DNA of 64,000 nucleotides from Bacteroidota bacterium (GCA_021824145.1 JAKALM010000001.1:372001-436000), one strand, 5' to 3'. Positions 1-8,060 are shown, counted from the stretch's first letter. Notes: a model not told the origin generated them from the sequence alone. A program made the numbers and translations.

Positions 1-1
1 T

Positions 2-1204
2 TTAATGAAAAACGGCGCAAGCATGGCTTCAGTGCAATTGGGTAAATCAGCTATAGAGACGCTAAAAAACATTCCGCTTAATATTAAAGAAATAAAACCA
101 ACTTTTTTATTAAGTGTTCCGGTACTGGCTAAAAATTTTAGAAAAAGTATTGAAAAAGGAATTCATGATAAAGGCACAAGAGTGGAAAAGCTTTTTAAGA
201 AAGCGCTTAAATTTGCTTACAGTTATAATAAAGAAGGATGGAACAGAGGAAATGGAAGTCAAAAATTTTTAAAACCATTGTACATTTTTTATGATAAATT
301 AATCTTCAGCAAAATAAGAGAAAACTTTGGCGGAAGATTAGAATTTTTTATTGGAGGCGGCGCTTTGCTTGATATTGAATTGCAGCGTTTTTTTTATGCC
401 ATCGGAATACCAATGTTTCAAGGTTATGGTTTGACTGAAGCTGCACCTATAATTTCAGCTAATGTTCCAAAGAAACATAAACTTGGTTCGTCTGGGAAAA
501 TTGTGCCGGATTTACAATTAAAAATTTGCGATGAAAAAGGAACTGAACTACCGATTGGTGAAAAAGGAGAGGTTGTTGTAAAAGGTGAAAATGTAATGGC
601 TGGCTACTGGAAAAATGAAAAAGCAACAAAGGAAGTTCTTAAAGATGGCTGGCTGTTTACGGGCGATTTAGGCTATCTTGATAAAGATGGATTTTTATTT
701 GTGTTGGGTCGAAATAAGAGTTTGTTAATAAGCAGTGATGGTGAGAAATTTAGTCCTGAAGGAATTGAAGAAGCAATTTCGGAGCATTCAATTTTTATTG
801 ATCAAGTTATGCTTTATAATAATCAGTCGCCATATACCGCAGCGTTGGTTGTTTTAAATAAAGATGCTATTATTAAATTTTTGAAGACAAATAATTATTC
901 TGTTGATGAAAGAGAAGGCCACGAATTTATTCTAAAAACTATTCAAGAAGAAATTAACCAATACAATGATGGAGGAAAGTATGGAGAGCTTTTCCCAAAA
1001 CGCTGGATACCTTCTGCAATAGCAATTCTTGGTGAGCCATTTACAGAACAAAATCATTTTTTAAACAGCACTTTAAAAATGGTTAGAGGGAAGATTACTG
1101 AATATTACCGCAATAGAATTGATTTTCTTTATACACAAGAAGGAAAAAACATACTCAACCATCAAAATTTAACAATTATGGGGAGATTATGCCAAGGTGA
1201 ATAA
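2..1204 (+). CDS. Long-chain acyl-CoA synthetase (AMP-binding), 3' part
   Basis: Activates fatty acids to acyl-CoA through an acyl-adenylate at the inner face of the membrane. The frame is open to the left window edge, so the N-terminal portion of this normally 550-650 residue family (including the P-loop-like A3 motif) is missing; the Met at base 5 is internal. Visible are the adenylate-forming motif GYGLTEAAPIISAN near residue 140 of the visible part, the GDLGYLDKDGFLFVLGR block (A7/A8) near residue 220, and a FadD-type C-terminal domain ending in a region that carries the late lysine (STLKMVRGK). It is followed by about 130 bp of AT-rich spacer before the next gene on the same strand. Exact chain-length preference cannot be read from the sequence. 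Confidence 0.9.
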   Translation, partial: LMKNGASMASVQLGKSAIETLKNIPLNIKEIKPTFLLSVPVLAKNFRKSIEKGIHDKGTRVEKLFKKALKFAYSYNKEGWNRGNGSQKFLKPLYIFYDKLIFSKIRENFGGRLEFFIGGGALLDIELQRFFYAIGIPMFQGYGLTEAAPIISANVPKKHKLGSSGKIVPDLQLKICDEKGTELPIGEKGEVVVKGENVMAGYWKNEKATKEVLKDGWLFTGDLGYLDKDGFLFVLGRNKSLLISSDGEKFSPEGIEEAISEHSIFIDQVMLYNNQSPYTAALVVLNKDAIIKFLKTNNYSVDEREGHEFILKTIQEEINQYNDGGKYGELFPKRWIPSAIAILGEPFTEQNHFLNSTLKMVRGKITEYYRNRIDFLYTQEGKNILNHQNLTIMGRLCQGE

Positions 1205-1335
1205 TCTTTAGTAAGGATTGTTTAGATATTAAAAATAATTTAATGATATTTCCCAAATGAATAATAATTCTGGTATATATTATATAAAAAATCTTTTGTT
1301 TTTTTATAAATTCCATTTATTCTTATTAATTCTTA

Positions 1336-2088
1336 ATGAATAAAACCTTAATAATAGCTCACCGAGGCGAATCTTATGAAGCTCCTGAAAATACACTTGC
1401 TTCAATTAATCTTGCATGGAATAGAAATGCCGATGCTGTTGAGATAGATGTTCATTTAACTAGTGATAATAAAATTGCAGTCATTCACGACAGTAATACA
1501 AGCAGAACAGGAAATTGCAATAAAAAAATAAAATCTGTAACACTTGATGAACTAAAAAAAATAGATGTTGGTAAGTTTAAAGGTGATCAATGGATAGATG
1601 AGAATATACCATCGCTTGACGAAGTATTTGAAACAATTCCAGACAATAAAAAAATATTTATAGAAATTAAATGTGGTAAAGAAATTATATCTGCACTTTC
1701 TCAAATATTATTACAATCAAAACTAAAAGCGGATCAGATTAGATTTATATGTTTTAATTTAGAAACACTTTCAGAATTGAAAAAAATATTTCCTCAATAC
1801 GAAATGTACTGGCTTCGAAATATCGAACGCAAAAAAATTATATTTTGGAGATTAAACTCAGATAAAATGATTAAAAAAGTTTTAGAAAATAAACTTGATG
1901 GCTTGAATATTAGAGGCAGCAAATTAATTAATAAAAATTTTGTAGAAAAAGTTAAAAAAGCTGGATTAAAATTGTTTGTGTGGACAATTAACAATCCAGC
2001 AGAAGCCGAAAAATTTCTAAAACTTGAAGTAGATGGAATTACAACAGATCGCCCATTTTGGTTAAAGCAAATCCTAAAATTTGATTAA
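1336..2088 (+). CDS. Glycerophosphodiester phosphodiesterase
   Basis: Hydrolyses glycerophosphodiesters (lipid head-group remnants) to glycerol-3-phosphate plus an alcohol. The N-terminus carries the GDPD signature: IAHRGESYEAPENTLAS (residues about 7-23), the metal-binding EIDVHLT (about 37-43) and the catalytic second histidine in VIHDSNTSRTG. The C-terminal block (VWTINNPAEAEKFLKLEVDG, then TTDRP) is the usual closing motif. At 250 residues it is a standard single-domain bacterial enzyme with no signal peptide, so probably cytoplasmic. It converges on the aldolase gene that ends at 2119. No clear Shine-Dalgarno sequence precedes the ATG; the start was chosen because the conserved HRGE motif follows at once. 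Confidence 0.92.
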   Translation: MNKTLIIAHRGESYEAPENTLASINLAWNRNADAVEIDVHLTSDNKIAVIHDSNTSRTGNCNKKIKSVTLDELKKIDVGKFKGDQWIDENIPSLDEVFETIPDNKKIFIEIKCGKEIISALSQILLQSKLKADQIRFICFNLETLSELKKIFPQYEMYWLRNIERKKIIFWRLNSDKMIKKVLENKLDGLNIRGSKLINKNFVEKVKKAGLKLFVWTINNPAEAEKFLKLEVDGITTDRPFWLKQILKFD

Positions 2089-2118
2089 AAGTAAAAAATT
2101 TATAGTCCAATTAAATTT

Positions 2119-2997
2119 CTATAACAAATTACTTTTCTTTAAAATTGAAATAAGATCTTCTCTTTCTAATTTTGTAAGTGAAGTTAATGGTAAACGCGGT
2201 TCGCCTCCAAAATATCCAAGTAAATCCATTGCTGCTTTTAAACCCGACACACCATATTTTGATGTTACAGCTTTATTTAGTGAAATTAAATTCATCTGGA
2301 GTTTCTTTGCTTCTTCCAATCTTCCTTGATTAACATCTTCAAAAATTTTTATACACTCATTCGGTGCAATATTTGCAAGAGCTAAAATTCCTCCACTAGC
2401 ACCGGCAGATAATCCTGGATACAATATTGAAGCAGTGCCTACAAATGTTAAGAAATTAGAAGAAGTCAAATGAATTATTTCTGTAAGGTTAGCAATATTT
2501 TCTTCACTATTTTTAATTCCTATTATATTTTGATGCTCTGAAAGTTTTGCAACTGTTTCTGGTTCAATACTAACGCCAGTAAATTTTGGAACATTATAAA
2601 TGATGAGCGGAATTGATATACTGTCTGCAATTGTTGAAAAGTATTTTATAAATGCTTCATGTTTCATTTGAGATTTATAAAATGAAGGAGTTAAAATTAA
2701 TGCGGCATCTGCTCCAAGATTTGCAGCTTCAATAGATAATGAGATAGTCTCTTTGATTGAATCTGAGCCCGTGCCCGCAATTAATTTCTTGTCATCGGAT
2801 TTATTTTTTTTTACAAATTCAATCAGCTTTAACTTTTCGTTCCGAGTTAAGAAAACACTTTCCCCATTAGAGCCAAACACAACATAACCGCTTAATTTTG
2901 TTTTATTCCATTTCGAAATATTTTCTCCAAGCTTATTAAAGGCGATCTCATCATTTTCAAATGGAGTTGTAATTGGCGGCATTATTCCTTTTAACAT
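2119..2997 (-). CDS. DapA/NAL-family aldolase, 4-hydroxy-2-oxoglutarate aldolase-like
   Basis: Class I (Schiff-base) aldolase of the dihydrodipicolinate synthase/N-acetylneuraminate lyase superfamily, 292 residues. Lys162 in GIKNS is the expected Schiff-base lysine and Tyr134 in IIYNVP the catalytic tyrosine. The pyruvate-binding loop reads GSNGE (42-46), as in mitochondrial HOGA1, rather than the GTTGE of DapA. From memory the whole C-terminal half, including GLKAAMDLLGYFGG and the preceding AVTSKYGV, follows HOGA1 closely. HOGA splits 4-hydroxy-2-oxoglutarate into pyruvate and glyoxylate, the last step of hydroxyproline breakdown. It lies 25 bp downstream of the proline dehydrogenase gene with an AGGAA ribosome site, so the two are probably one operon. 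A plain DapA or other keto-acid aldolase remains possible. Confidence 0.85.
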   Translation of the reverse strand: MLKGIMPPITTPFENDEIAFNKLGENISKWNKTKLSGYVVFGSNGESVFLTRNEKLKLIEFVKKNKSDDKKLIAGTGSDSIKETISLSIEAANLGADAALILTPSFYKSQMKHEAFIKYFSTIADSISIPLIIYNVPKFTGVSIEPETVAKLSEHQNIIGIKNSEENIANLTEIIHLTSSNFLTFVGTASILYPGLSAGASGGILALANIAPNECIKIFEDVNQGRLEEAKKLQMNLISLNKAVTSKYGVSGLKAAMDLLGYFGGEPRLPLTSLTKLEREDLISILKKSNLL

Positions 2998-3022
2998 TTT
3001 TATATTTTCCTATTAATAAATT

Positions 3023-3952
3023 TTATTTTGAATAAATATTTTTTAATACAAAACCAACATTTGCTGGCCTTTCCGCTAATCGTCGCATGTACCACGAATA
3101 CCAAGCAGTTCCATAGCTAATTAAAACTTTTAGTTTATATCCTTCTTTAACCAGTAGAAGTTGTTCTCTTGGTTTGATCCCATATAGCATATGAAATTCA
3201 ATTTGTTCGTGTTGGACTTTTAAATCGGCAGAAATCTTTTTTATTTGATTAATAATTTTAAGATCATGAGTTCCAAATACAGTTTTAATATCGCATTCTT
3301 TTATTTGAGCTAAAAGTATTTTTGCAACTTTAAGATAATTTTTATCAACATCACTTTTGGCTTTGAAGGCAATATTTTGTGGTTCCATGTAAGCTCCTTT
3401 AACTAAACGGATATTAGGCTTAATATCAAGAAGCGATAGGAGATCATTTTCAGTTTGTTTTAAATAGGCTTGGAGACAAATTCCAATATTTTTACTATTG
3501 GATTTTGCACGACGATAAAAATCTAAAGTTGTTTTTGTGTAAGAACTGCTTTCCATATCAATCCAAACAAAATTAGAAAACTCACTCGCTTTTTGTGCAA
3601 TCTGATTAAAATAATCTAAGGATTTATTAAGCGAAAGGTCAAGTCCAATTTGTGTTAACTTGAGAGAGATTTCAGAATTTATCTTTTCACTATAAATTTT
3701 TTCAAGCACTTCTAAATAATGATTTTTAACATTTTCAGCTTCCTTTATTTCGTTTATGTTTTCACCAAGATGGGTGAATACAGTTGAAACGCCTTGCTCC
3801 ATAAAATCTTTAGTGGCTTTTATTGCATCGCTGAGATTTTCGCCGGGCATAAATTTTCTTACTGCTTTCTTAACAAATTTATAACTTGGAACGTGTTTCA
3901 ACATCCATGTATTCTTCGATGCCCAAAGCAATAGATTTCGTGAAATTCCCAT
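3023..3952 (-). CDS. Proline dehydrogenase family flavoenzyme (monofunctional)
   Basis: FAD-dependent oxidation of proline (or 4-hydroxyproline) to the pyrroline carboxylate, feeding electrons to quinone. The 309-residue (beta/alpha)8 domain shows RLVKGAY (182-188), EFHMLYG (252-258) and YMRRLAERPAN (288-298), whose Arg290-Arg291 pair binds the substrate carboxylate. Position 277, where related enzymes read R-V-Y-V-P-Y-G, is Leu here (KVLISYG). That tyrosine (Tyr540 in E. coli PutA) enforces preference for proline over hydroxyproline. The start is supported by a GGAG-rich ribosome site just upstream. First gene of a probable two-gene operon with the 4-hydroxy-2-oxoglutarate-aldolase-like gene; no P5C dehydrogenase is in the window. 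Family assignment is firm; substrate preference is inferred. Confidence 0.93.
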   Translation of the reverse strand: MGISRNLLLWASKNTWMLKHVPSYKFVKKAVRKFMPGENLSDAIKATKDFMEQGVSTVFTHLGENINEIKEAENVKNHYLEVLEKIYSEKINSEISLKLTQIGLDLSLNKSLDYFNQIAQKASEFSNFVWIDMESSSYTKTTLDFYRRAKSNSKNIGICLQAYLKQTENDLLSLLDIKPNIRLVKGAYMEPQNIAFKAKSDVDKNYLKVAKILLAQIKECDIKTVFGTHDLKIINQIKKISADLKVQHEQIEFHMLYGIKPREQLLLVKEGYKLKVLISYGTAWYSWYMRRLAERPANVGFVLKNIYSK

Positions 3953-4179
3953 TCTTTCTTACTCCAAAATTGTTTTAGGAATTAGTCATAATAGGATCAA
4001 CTGCCAAAGTTAAATTTTAATATATTGTTTAATCTAAGAACTAATAATTAAACCTCAAATGATTTTTTAGTCATTTGTATCAACTTTAACAACATGATCA
4101 ATTGATATTCTGAAATTAAAATTTTTAATTATATTTAATTATTCTACGCGATTTTTTTTAAAATATAAAAAAGGAAAAA

Positions 4180-4539
4180 ATGAAAGATGTTCTAAAACTT
4201 GAAGAATTAGGAATGTTTTGCCTTTCAATAATTCTATACAATATGCTTGGATATTCTTGGTGGATATTTGTACTTCTAATTCTCACACCCGATATTTCAA
4301 TGCTTGGCTATTTGATTAATTCAAAAGTTGGCGGCATTATTTATAATATTTTTCATCACAAGGGTATTGCTGTTGTGCTATATTTAATTGGAACTTTGAA
4401 TTACAATTATGTCTTAGTTATTGCAGGAATAATTATTTTTGGGCACTCAAGCATTGATAGATTTCTTGGATACGGTTTGAAATATTTAGATTCTTTCAAA
4501 CATACAAATCTTGGAATGATAGGTAATAAAAGTGAATAA
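4180..4539 (+). CDS. DUF4260 family small membrane protein
   Basis: 119-residue integral membrane protein. It has the hallmarks of DUF4260: an E-x-x-G start helix, SWWIFVLLILTPDISMLGYL at about residues 26-45, YNIFHHKG around 55-62 and the terminal block FGHSSIDRFLGYGLKYLDSF with a following T-x-LG. Three to four transmembrane helices can be drawn. The conserved Asp, His and Arg residues lie near helix ends and could bind a polar ligand, but no function is established for the family. An AAAAGGAAAAA ribosome site precedes the ATG. It is followed by thioredoxin 84 bp downstream on the same strand. Confidence 0.85.
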   Translation: MKDVLKLEELGMFCLSIILYNMLGYSWWIFVLLILTPDISMLGYLINSKVGGIIYNIFHHKGIAVVLYLIGTLNYNYVLVIAGIIIFGHSSIDRFLGYGLKYLDSFKHTNLGMIGNKSE

Positions 4540-4623
4540 AATATCATCATAAAAGTCTTTCTTTTCAAATTCGAATCTTTACCAAAATTTTATCATCATA
4601 TTAGAAAAAGGAAAGGAAATATT

Positions 4624-4959
4624 ATGAAATACACAGTTGAAGGAACGGATTTAAATTTTGCTCAAGAAGTTTTAAATTCTGATGTTCCGGTTTTAGTTGA
4701 TTTCTGGGCGCCATGGTGTGGCCCTTGCAGAATGGTTGCTCCAATTGTTGATGAGATTGCACAAGAATATCAAGGTAAGCTAAAAGTAGTAAAATTAAAT
4801 ACGGATGAAAATCAAGAAATTGCTGTTAAATATGGGATTAGAAGTATTCCAACAATTGGAATATTTAATAATGGTCAAGTAGTGGATGGAATCATCGGTG
4901 CAGTTCCGAAGCAAATGCTTATTAACAAAATTACTCCATTCATTCAAAAAATAAATTAA
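4624..4959 (+). CDS. trxA: Thioredoxin
   Basis: General cytoplasmic dithiol-disulfide oxidoreductase reduced by thioredoxin reductase. The 111-residue protein is a single thioredoxin fold with the classical active site WCGPC at residues 31-35, the buried Asp in VDFWAPW upstream, and the cis-proline loop [10 protein letters not shown] near residues 72-81. There is no signal peptide, so it is the cytosolic type and not a TlpA-like exported thioredoxin. A GGAAAGGAAAT ribosome-binding sequence lies just before the ATG. A strong hairpin immediately after the stop codon ends the transcript. Confidence 0.97.
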   Translation: MKYTVEGTDLNFAQEVLNSDVPVLVDFWAPWCGPCRMVAPIVDEIAQEYQGKLKVVKLNTDENQEIAVKYGIRSIPTIGIFNNGQVVDGIIGAVPKQMLINKITPFIQKIN

Positions 4960-4966
4960 AATTTAA

Positions 4967-4985
4967 GGGCAAGAATTTCTTGCCC
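4967..4985. terminator. Bidirectional terminator between trxA and the TPM gene
   Basis: Perfect 9-bp inverted repeat GGGCAAGAA / TTCTTGCCC with a 1-nt centre, starting 7 bp after the thioredoxin stop. It is followed by a T-rich tract on the plus strand and by AAATTTTAAT-type sequence on the minus strand. It sits exactly between two convergent genes, so it can serve both. Confidence 0.8.
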
Positions 4986-4987
4986 GT

Positions 4988-5449
4988 TTAATTTTCAATT
5001 CTTACTCTATCCGAAATTTCGTTTATATCATCTGGCTTTAAAGGAAAATGTTCACTTAAAATTTTTCCTATTTCATCAATACCAAACAAAATTCCTTTGC
5101 AAAAATCACCTCGAACAAACATGCTTTGCATTTTATCTTTAATACTGTGCCACGTATTCTCAGAAACCTTTTCATTTATTCCACTGTCTGCAAGAATATA
5201 AAATTGCCGTCCTTCAAGTAAAATAAAAATTAAAATTCCAGTTTTATCTTTTGTCTTGTCAATTCCGAGTCGGAAAAAATCCTCCTCAGCAAGTTCTCTA
5301 ATTGATTTTTTCTTTTTTAAAAAATGACGACGTTCTTTAATAGTAACACAGATTTCTCCCGCAGTAATTTTTTCAGTTTCTTTTATTTTGTTAGAAATCC
5401 GGAGAAGTTCATCGTCATTTAGAAAGTGATAAATTAATCGTGGTTCCAT
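4988..5449 (-). CDS. TPM-domain protein
   Basis: 153-residue protein made almost entirely of one TPM domain. This fold is seen in plant thylakoid acid phosphatase TLP18.3 and in many bacterial envelope proteins. Recognisable elements are KIKETEKITAGEICVTIKER at the start, the FRLGIDKTKDKTGILIFIL strand-turn and FYILADSGINEKV. Unlike many TPM proteins it has no signal peptide or transmembrane helix, so it looks cytoplasmic or peripheral. Role unknown; phosphatase activity of the plant relative has not been generalised. It converges on trxA. Confidence 0.8.
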   Translation of the reverse strand: MEPRLIYHFLNDDELLRISNKIKETEKITAGEICVTIKERRHFLKKKKSIRELAEEDFFRLGIDKTKDKTGILIFILLEGRQFYILADSGINEKVSENTWHSIKDKMQSMFVRGDFCKGILFGIDEIGKILSEHFPLKPDDINEISDRVRIEN

Positions 5450-5578
5450 TATAAAAGCCTTTGGCTTAAATGAAATAATTTTTCAAAAGAAAGGTATTAA
5501 AGAGAATTAAATTTTACAAGATTGTAATGATGATTGTCAATATTCTAGTGCCGCTAGAAATTAGCAGCGCCTAAAAAA

Positions 5579-6526
5579 TTACTTTTTTATCGTAATATCA
5601 CCACCTGAAGTTTTAGCAATGAAATCTTTTCCGCCATTGTTAAAATCAGCTTCATAAGTGCTTGAAGAAATTTTTTGAACATTATTTCCTACAAAACCGC
5701 AATGAATTTCTCCGCCAGAAGCGTATAGATTTGCATTTGCATTAAAATCATTCGGAAGTTTAACTGAAATATTTCCGCCCGAAGAGACTAATTTAATTCC
5801 CATATTTTGTCCGGTATAATTTAATTTTATTTCTCCGCCGGATGTGTGCGCATCAATTTGTCCGTTGCTTCCCTCAAGAATTATATCACCGCCGGAAGAT
5901 GAAGCTGAAACGTTTCCATTAAATCCTTTAGCTTTAATATCGCCTCCAGAAGTTTTTAAGTCTAGATTACCGGAATTATTATTTATTTCAATGTCGCCGC
6001 CGGAAGTAGATACTAAAGTACTTCCGGAAGTATTTTGAAGGCTAATATCTCCGCCTGAGGAATGAAGATCAGTGCTTCCATTTAGATCATTCAACGAAAT
6101 ATCTCCGCCGCTGCTGGATATTTTGGCATTATAATTTTTCGGTATAACAACTTCGAATCTTAGTTTTATTCCACCGCCAAAATTAAAGAAATTCCATCCG
6201 TCTTTATTCTCAGCTGTAATTTCAACTCCATCAACAGTATTTTCAAAATTGAATCTTACTTTTTTACTTGCTCTTTCATTGCCAAGAATTTTAACATATA
6301 CTTTTGATTCGTCGGAAGTGGTAATCGCCACATCTCCGAAAGAAGCTTTTAATAAAAGATTTTTACCGGGTGAAGTATCAAAAGTTTTTTCTTTAATAAT
6401 TTTATAATCTGAATAATCTCCATCAAATTGAGTATAATGCCCACAGGCAGAAAAAATTGCACTTAAAAATAAAATGATGGGAAGCCAAGTAAATTCTTTT
6501 CTGAATTGTATCTTATATTTCATCAT
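5579..6526 (-). CDS. DUF4097-family beta-repeat lipoprotein
   Basis: 315-residue exported lipoprotein. A hydrophobic signal ends in the lipobox LSAIFSAC with Cys28 as the lipidated residue. The body is DUF4097-type beta-repeat structure. From residue 142 to 231 there are five consecutive repeats of exactly 18 residues, each ending in a small-residue turn S-G-G followed by D-I or E-I (for example DISLQNTSGSTLVSTSGG). This predicts a regular right-handed beta-helix or beta-roll. Further, less regular SGG turns follow to the C-terminus. Such proteins often sit beside anti-sigma or stress modules but none is adjacent here. Function unknown. Confidence 0.85.
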   Translation of the reverse strand: MMKYKIQFRKEFTWLPIILFLSAIFSACGHYTQFDGDYSDYKIIKEKTFDTSPGKNLLLKASFGDVAITTSDESKVYVKILGNERASKKVRFNFENTVDGVEITAENKDGWNFFNFGGGIKLRFEVVIPKNYNAKISSSGGDISLNDLNGSTDLHSSGGDISLQNTSGSTLVSTSGGDIEINNNSGNLDLKTSGGDIKAKGFNGNVSASSSGGDIILEGSNGQIDAHTSGGEIKLNYTGQNMGIKLVSSGGNISVKLPNDFNANANLYASGGEIHCGFVGNNVQKISSSTYEADFNNGGKDFIAKTSGGDITIKK

Positions 6527-6609
6527 TATTCTCCTAGAATCTTTTATAGATTATTAGACTTCAGCTTTGTGAAAAAGGTTACTAAAAAAATATTTTGTAA
6601 AATATAAAT

Positions 6610-7322
6610 ATGATTAAGTAACTTCCTTTAGACTAGCTTTACGCAAGCAAAAAACAGCTCTTCACATATACTCATTAGCGCTACTCTGGTGAACTGGCTT
6701 TGCGAAATGGAGCGAATAAATTTTTCTTGCTCACCTTGTAATTTAGAACATGCGTAGTCTCCAGTGAATATTTCCAATGATTTTAAATCAAAGCCTGATC
6801 GAATTAAGTTCAATTATAAAGCTGCCTAAATAAACTTAGTTAACAATGGCCATACTATTAAGCAAAATTATACAGACGGAAGAAGCGGCATAATAAGTGG
6901 TAAAATTTTTAAGTAAGTGAAATCCATTTTCACATTCCAAGCGAACACATAATTAACGGAATGCATTACTATCTCGAATTAGATTTAGTTCACAAAAATG
7001 GAAAGGCTAAAATTGCAGTCGCCGGCGTGTTTATCAAAATCGGCAAATTCAATAAATCATTGCAAAAATTATTTGATGATTTCCATGCTGAAATAAATAA
7101 ACTGGTTCTAGAACAAAATTAAAAAATTAATGCTGATGAATTTATACCATCAAATCAAAAATATTATCATTGATTCAGAGCGCTTATCACGCCATCATAT
7201 AATGAAAAAATTGATTGGAACATTTTCAAAACGGGCAAATAAATAAGTTTAAAACTCTTATTTGTGAAAATTACAATTCGGCACAAAAACTAAATGATAG
7301 ATTTTTACTGGAATCTGAATAA
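6610..7322 (+). pseudogene. Decayed alpha-carbonic anhydrase gene
   Basis: No intact frame exists, but a nearly full-length alpha-carbonic anhydrase can be followed across frames on the plus strand. From an ATG at 6610: THxRYSGEL (the HW.YSGE block, with TAG where W is expected), then an xSPVNI block at 6755-6772 (TAG replacing the Q of QSPVNI), FNYK at 6809-6820 and VNNGHTI around 6839-6856. Next come HFHIPSEH at 6925-6948 with two zinc-ligand histidines, LVHKNGKAKIAVAGVF, a shifted ITPSYNEKIDW near 7180-7210, and a C-terminal LNDRFLLESE ending at TAA 7320-7322. I count at least four in-frame stops and several frameshifts. The total length of about 237 codons matches the family. The intact enzyme interconverts CO2 and bicarbonate, usually in the periplasm. 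Confidence 0.88.
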
Positions 7323-7389
7323 AGAATATTTGGCAAGATGTTTTAGAACACAAGCTAAATTTTTTGCATTCTAATAATTATTAAAAATA

Positions 7390-7418
7390 TTGACAAAACA
7401 TTTTTCAATTGATATAAT
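7390..7418 (+). promoter_or_regulatory. Perfect sigma70-type promoter of the metal-efflux cluster
   Basis: TTGACA at 7390-7395 and TATAAT at 7413-7418, separated by exactly 17 bp. It lies about 60 bp upstream of the first gene of the heavy-metal efflux cluster and on the right strand. Both hexamers match the sigma70 consensus completely. Confidence 0.7.
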
Positions 7419-7479
7419 TGCCCAGTTTGATGTAGAACTTTTCCTTTTTTGAATAATTTTAGAATTGAAACAATTAAGC

Positions 7480-7896
7480 ATGAATAAGTTTATTAAATCC
7501 GGATCTCGTCTGCTCTCGGTTATGGTATGCTTTTTTGTTTTAACAATGTTTGTTGATCAAGCAAACATACTTGATATTGTAATCGGCAATAATCAAAATA
7601 TAGATATTGAACATCCAGAGGAAGTTGACCTTTCACTACTTCAATCAAAACCATCTGCCAATCATCAATCTTTTAAACGGAATGTAATTTCCAGTAAAAC
7701 AGATTTTGGTAAAACAAAAACTAAAAAGAAGAATTCTAAGAGAATAATAATTGATGAAGATAGTCCTTTAACAGAAGCAGTTGGTATAAAAATTTCTACT
7801 TTAGCAGAATCATTTCAAGGGGAAAATACTGAGCCATATCATTTCATTTCAATTCAAGAATCCATTTACTTGCAAAATAGGTCTCTCTTAATCTAG
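7480..7896 (+). CDS. Hypothetical exported protein heading the metal-efflux cluster
   Basis: 138 residues from the ATG at 7480; a TTG five codons upstream could also start it. I do not recognise the family. The N-terminus has a basic stretch followed by a hydrophobic helix (LLSVMVCFFVLTMFV, about residues 9-23), consistent with an uncleaved signal anchor or signal peptide. The rest is polar, with a lysine-rich patch (KTKTKKKNSKR, about 82-92) and an acidic DEDSPLTEA segment. It lacks Cys and has few His, so it is not an obvious metal chaperone. It lies right behind the consensus promoter and 164 bp before the outer-membrane factor gene, so it is probably co-transcribed with the pump. Confidence 0.55.
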   Translation: MNKFIKSGSRLLSVMVCFFVLTMFVDQANILDIVIGNNQNIDIEHPEEVDLSLLQSKPSANHQSFKRNVISSKTDFGKTKTKKKNSKRIIIDEDSPLTEAVGIKISTLAESFQGENTEPYHFISIQESIYLQNRSLLI

Positions 7897-7977
7897 AATT
7901 TCCAACCATACAAATCGTATCATTTAACCTAGACAACTTCTAATTCTGAACATTGTTTTGAGTTAGGGTGTTTCTAT

Positions 7978-8020
7978 GCAAAAGCAATTTTGTTGCTCAT
8001 AATATATGCTGAGCTTTTGC
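7978..8020 (+). other. Possible mRNA hairpin before the efflux outer-membrane gene
   Basis: GCAAAAGC (7978-7985) pairs with GCTTTTGC (8013-8020) around an AT-rich loop that itself contains AGCAA and TTGCT. It lies in the 164-bp gap between the hypothetical gene and the TolC-like gene. It could adjust expression of the distal genes; no T-tract follows, so it is not a classical terminator. Confidence 0.3.
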
Positions 8021-8060
8021 CCTGTAAATATCCCAAATAATTAAATGAATAATTATTGTA

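Noticed and set aside
2081-2329. 82-codon plus-strand frame following the glycerophosphodiesterase
   Set aside because: Lies antisense to the well-supported aldolase gene and has no domain content.
5549-5572. Inverted repeat after the DUF4097 gene
   Set aside because: One internal mismatch and no T-tract; too weak to call a terminator.
5844-6038. Plus-strand proline/serine-rich frame
   Set aside because: Mirror image of the 18-residue repeats of the DUF4097 gene; an artefact of repeat composition.
6628-6813. 61-codon minus-strand frame after the DUF4097 gene
   Set aside because: It is antisense to the carbonic-anhydrase remnant, whose plus-strand similarity explains the region.
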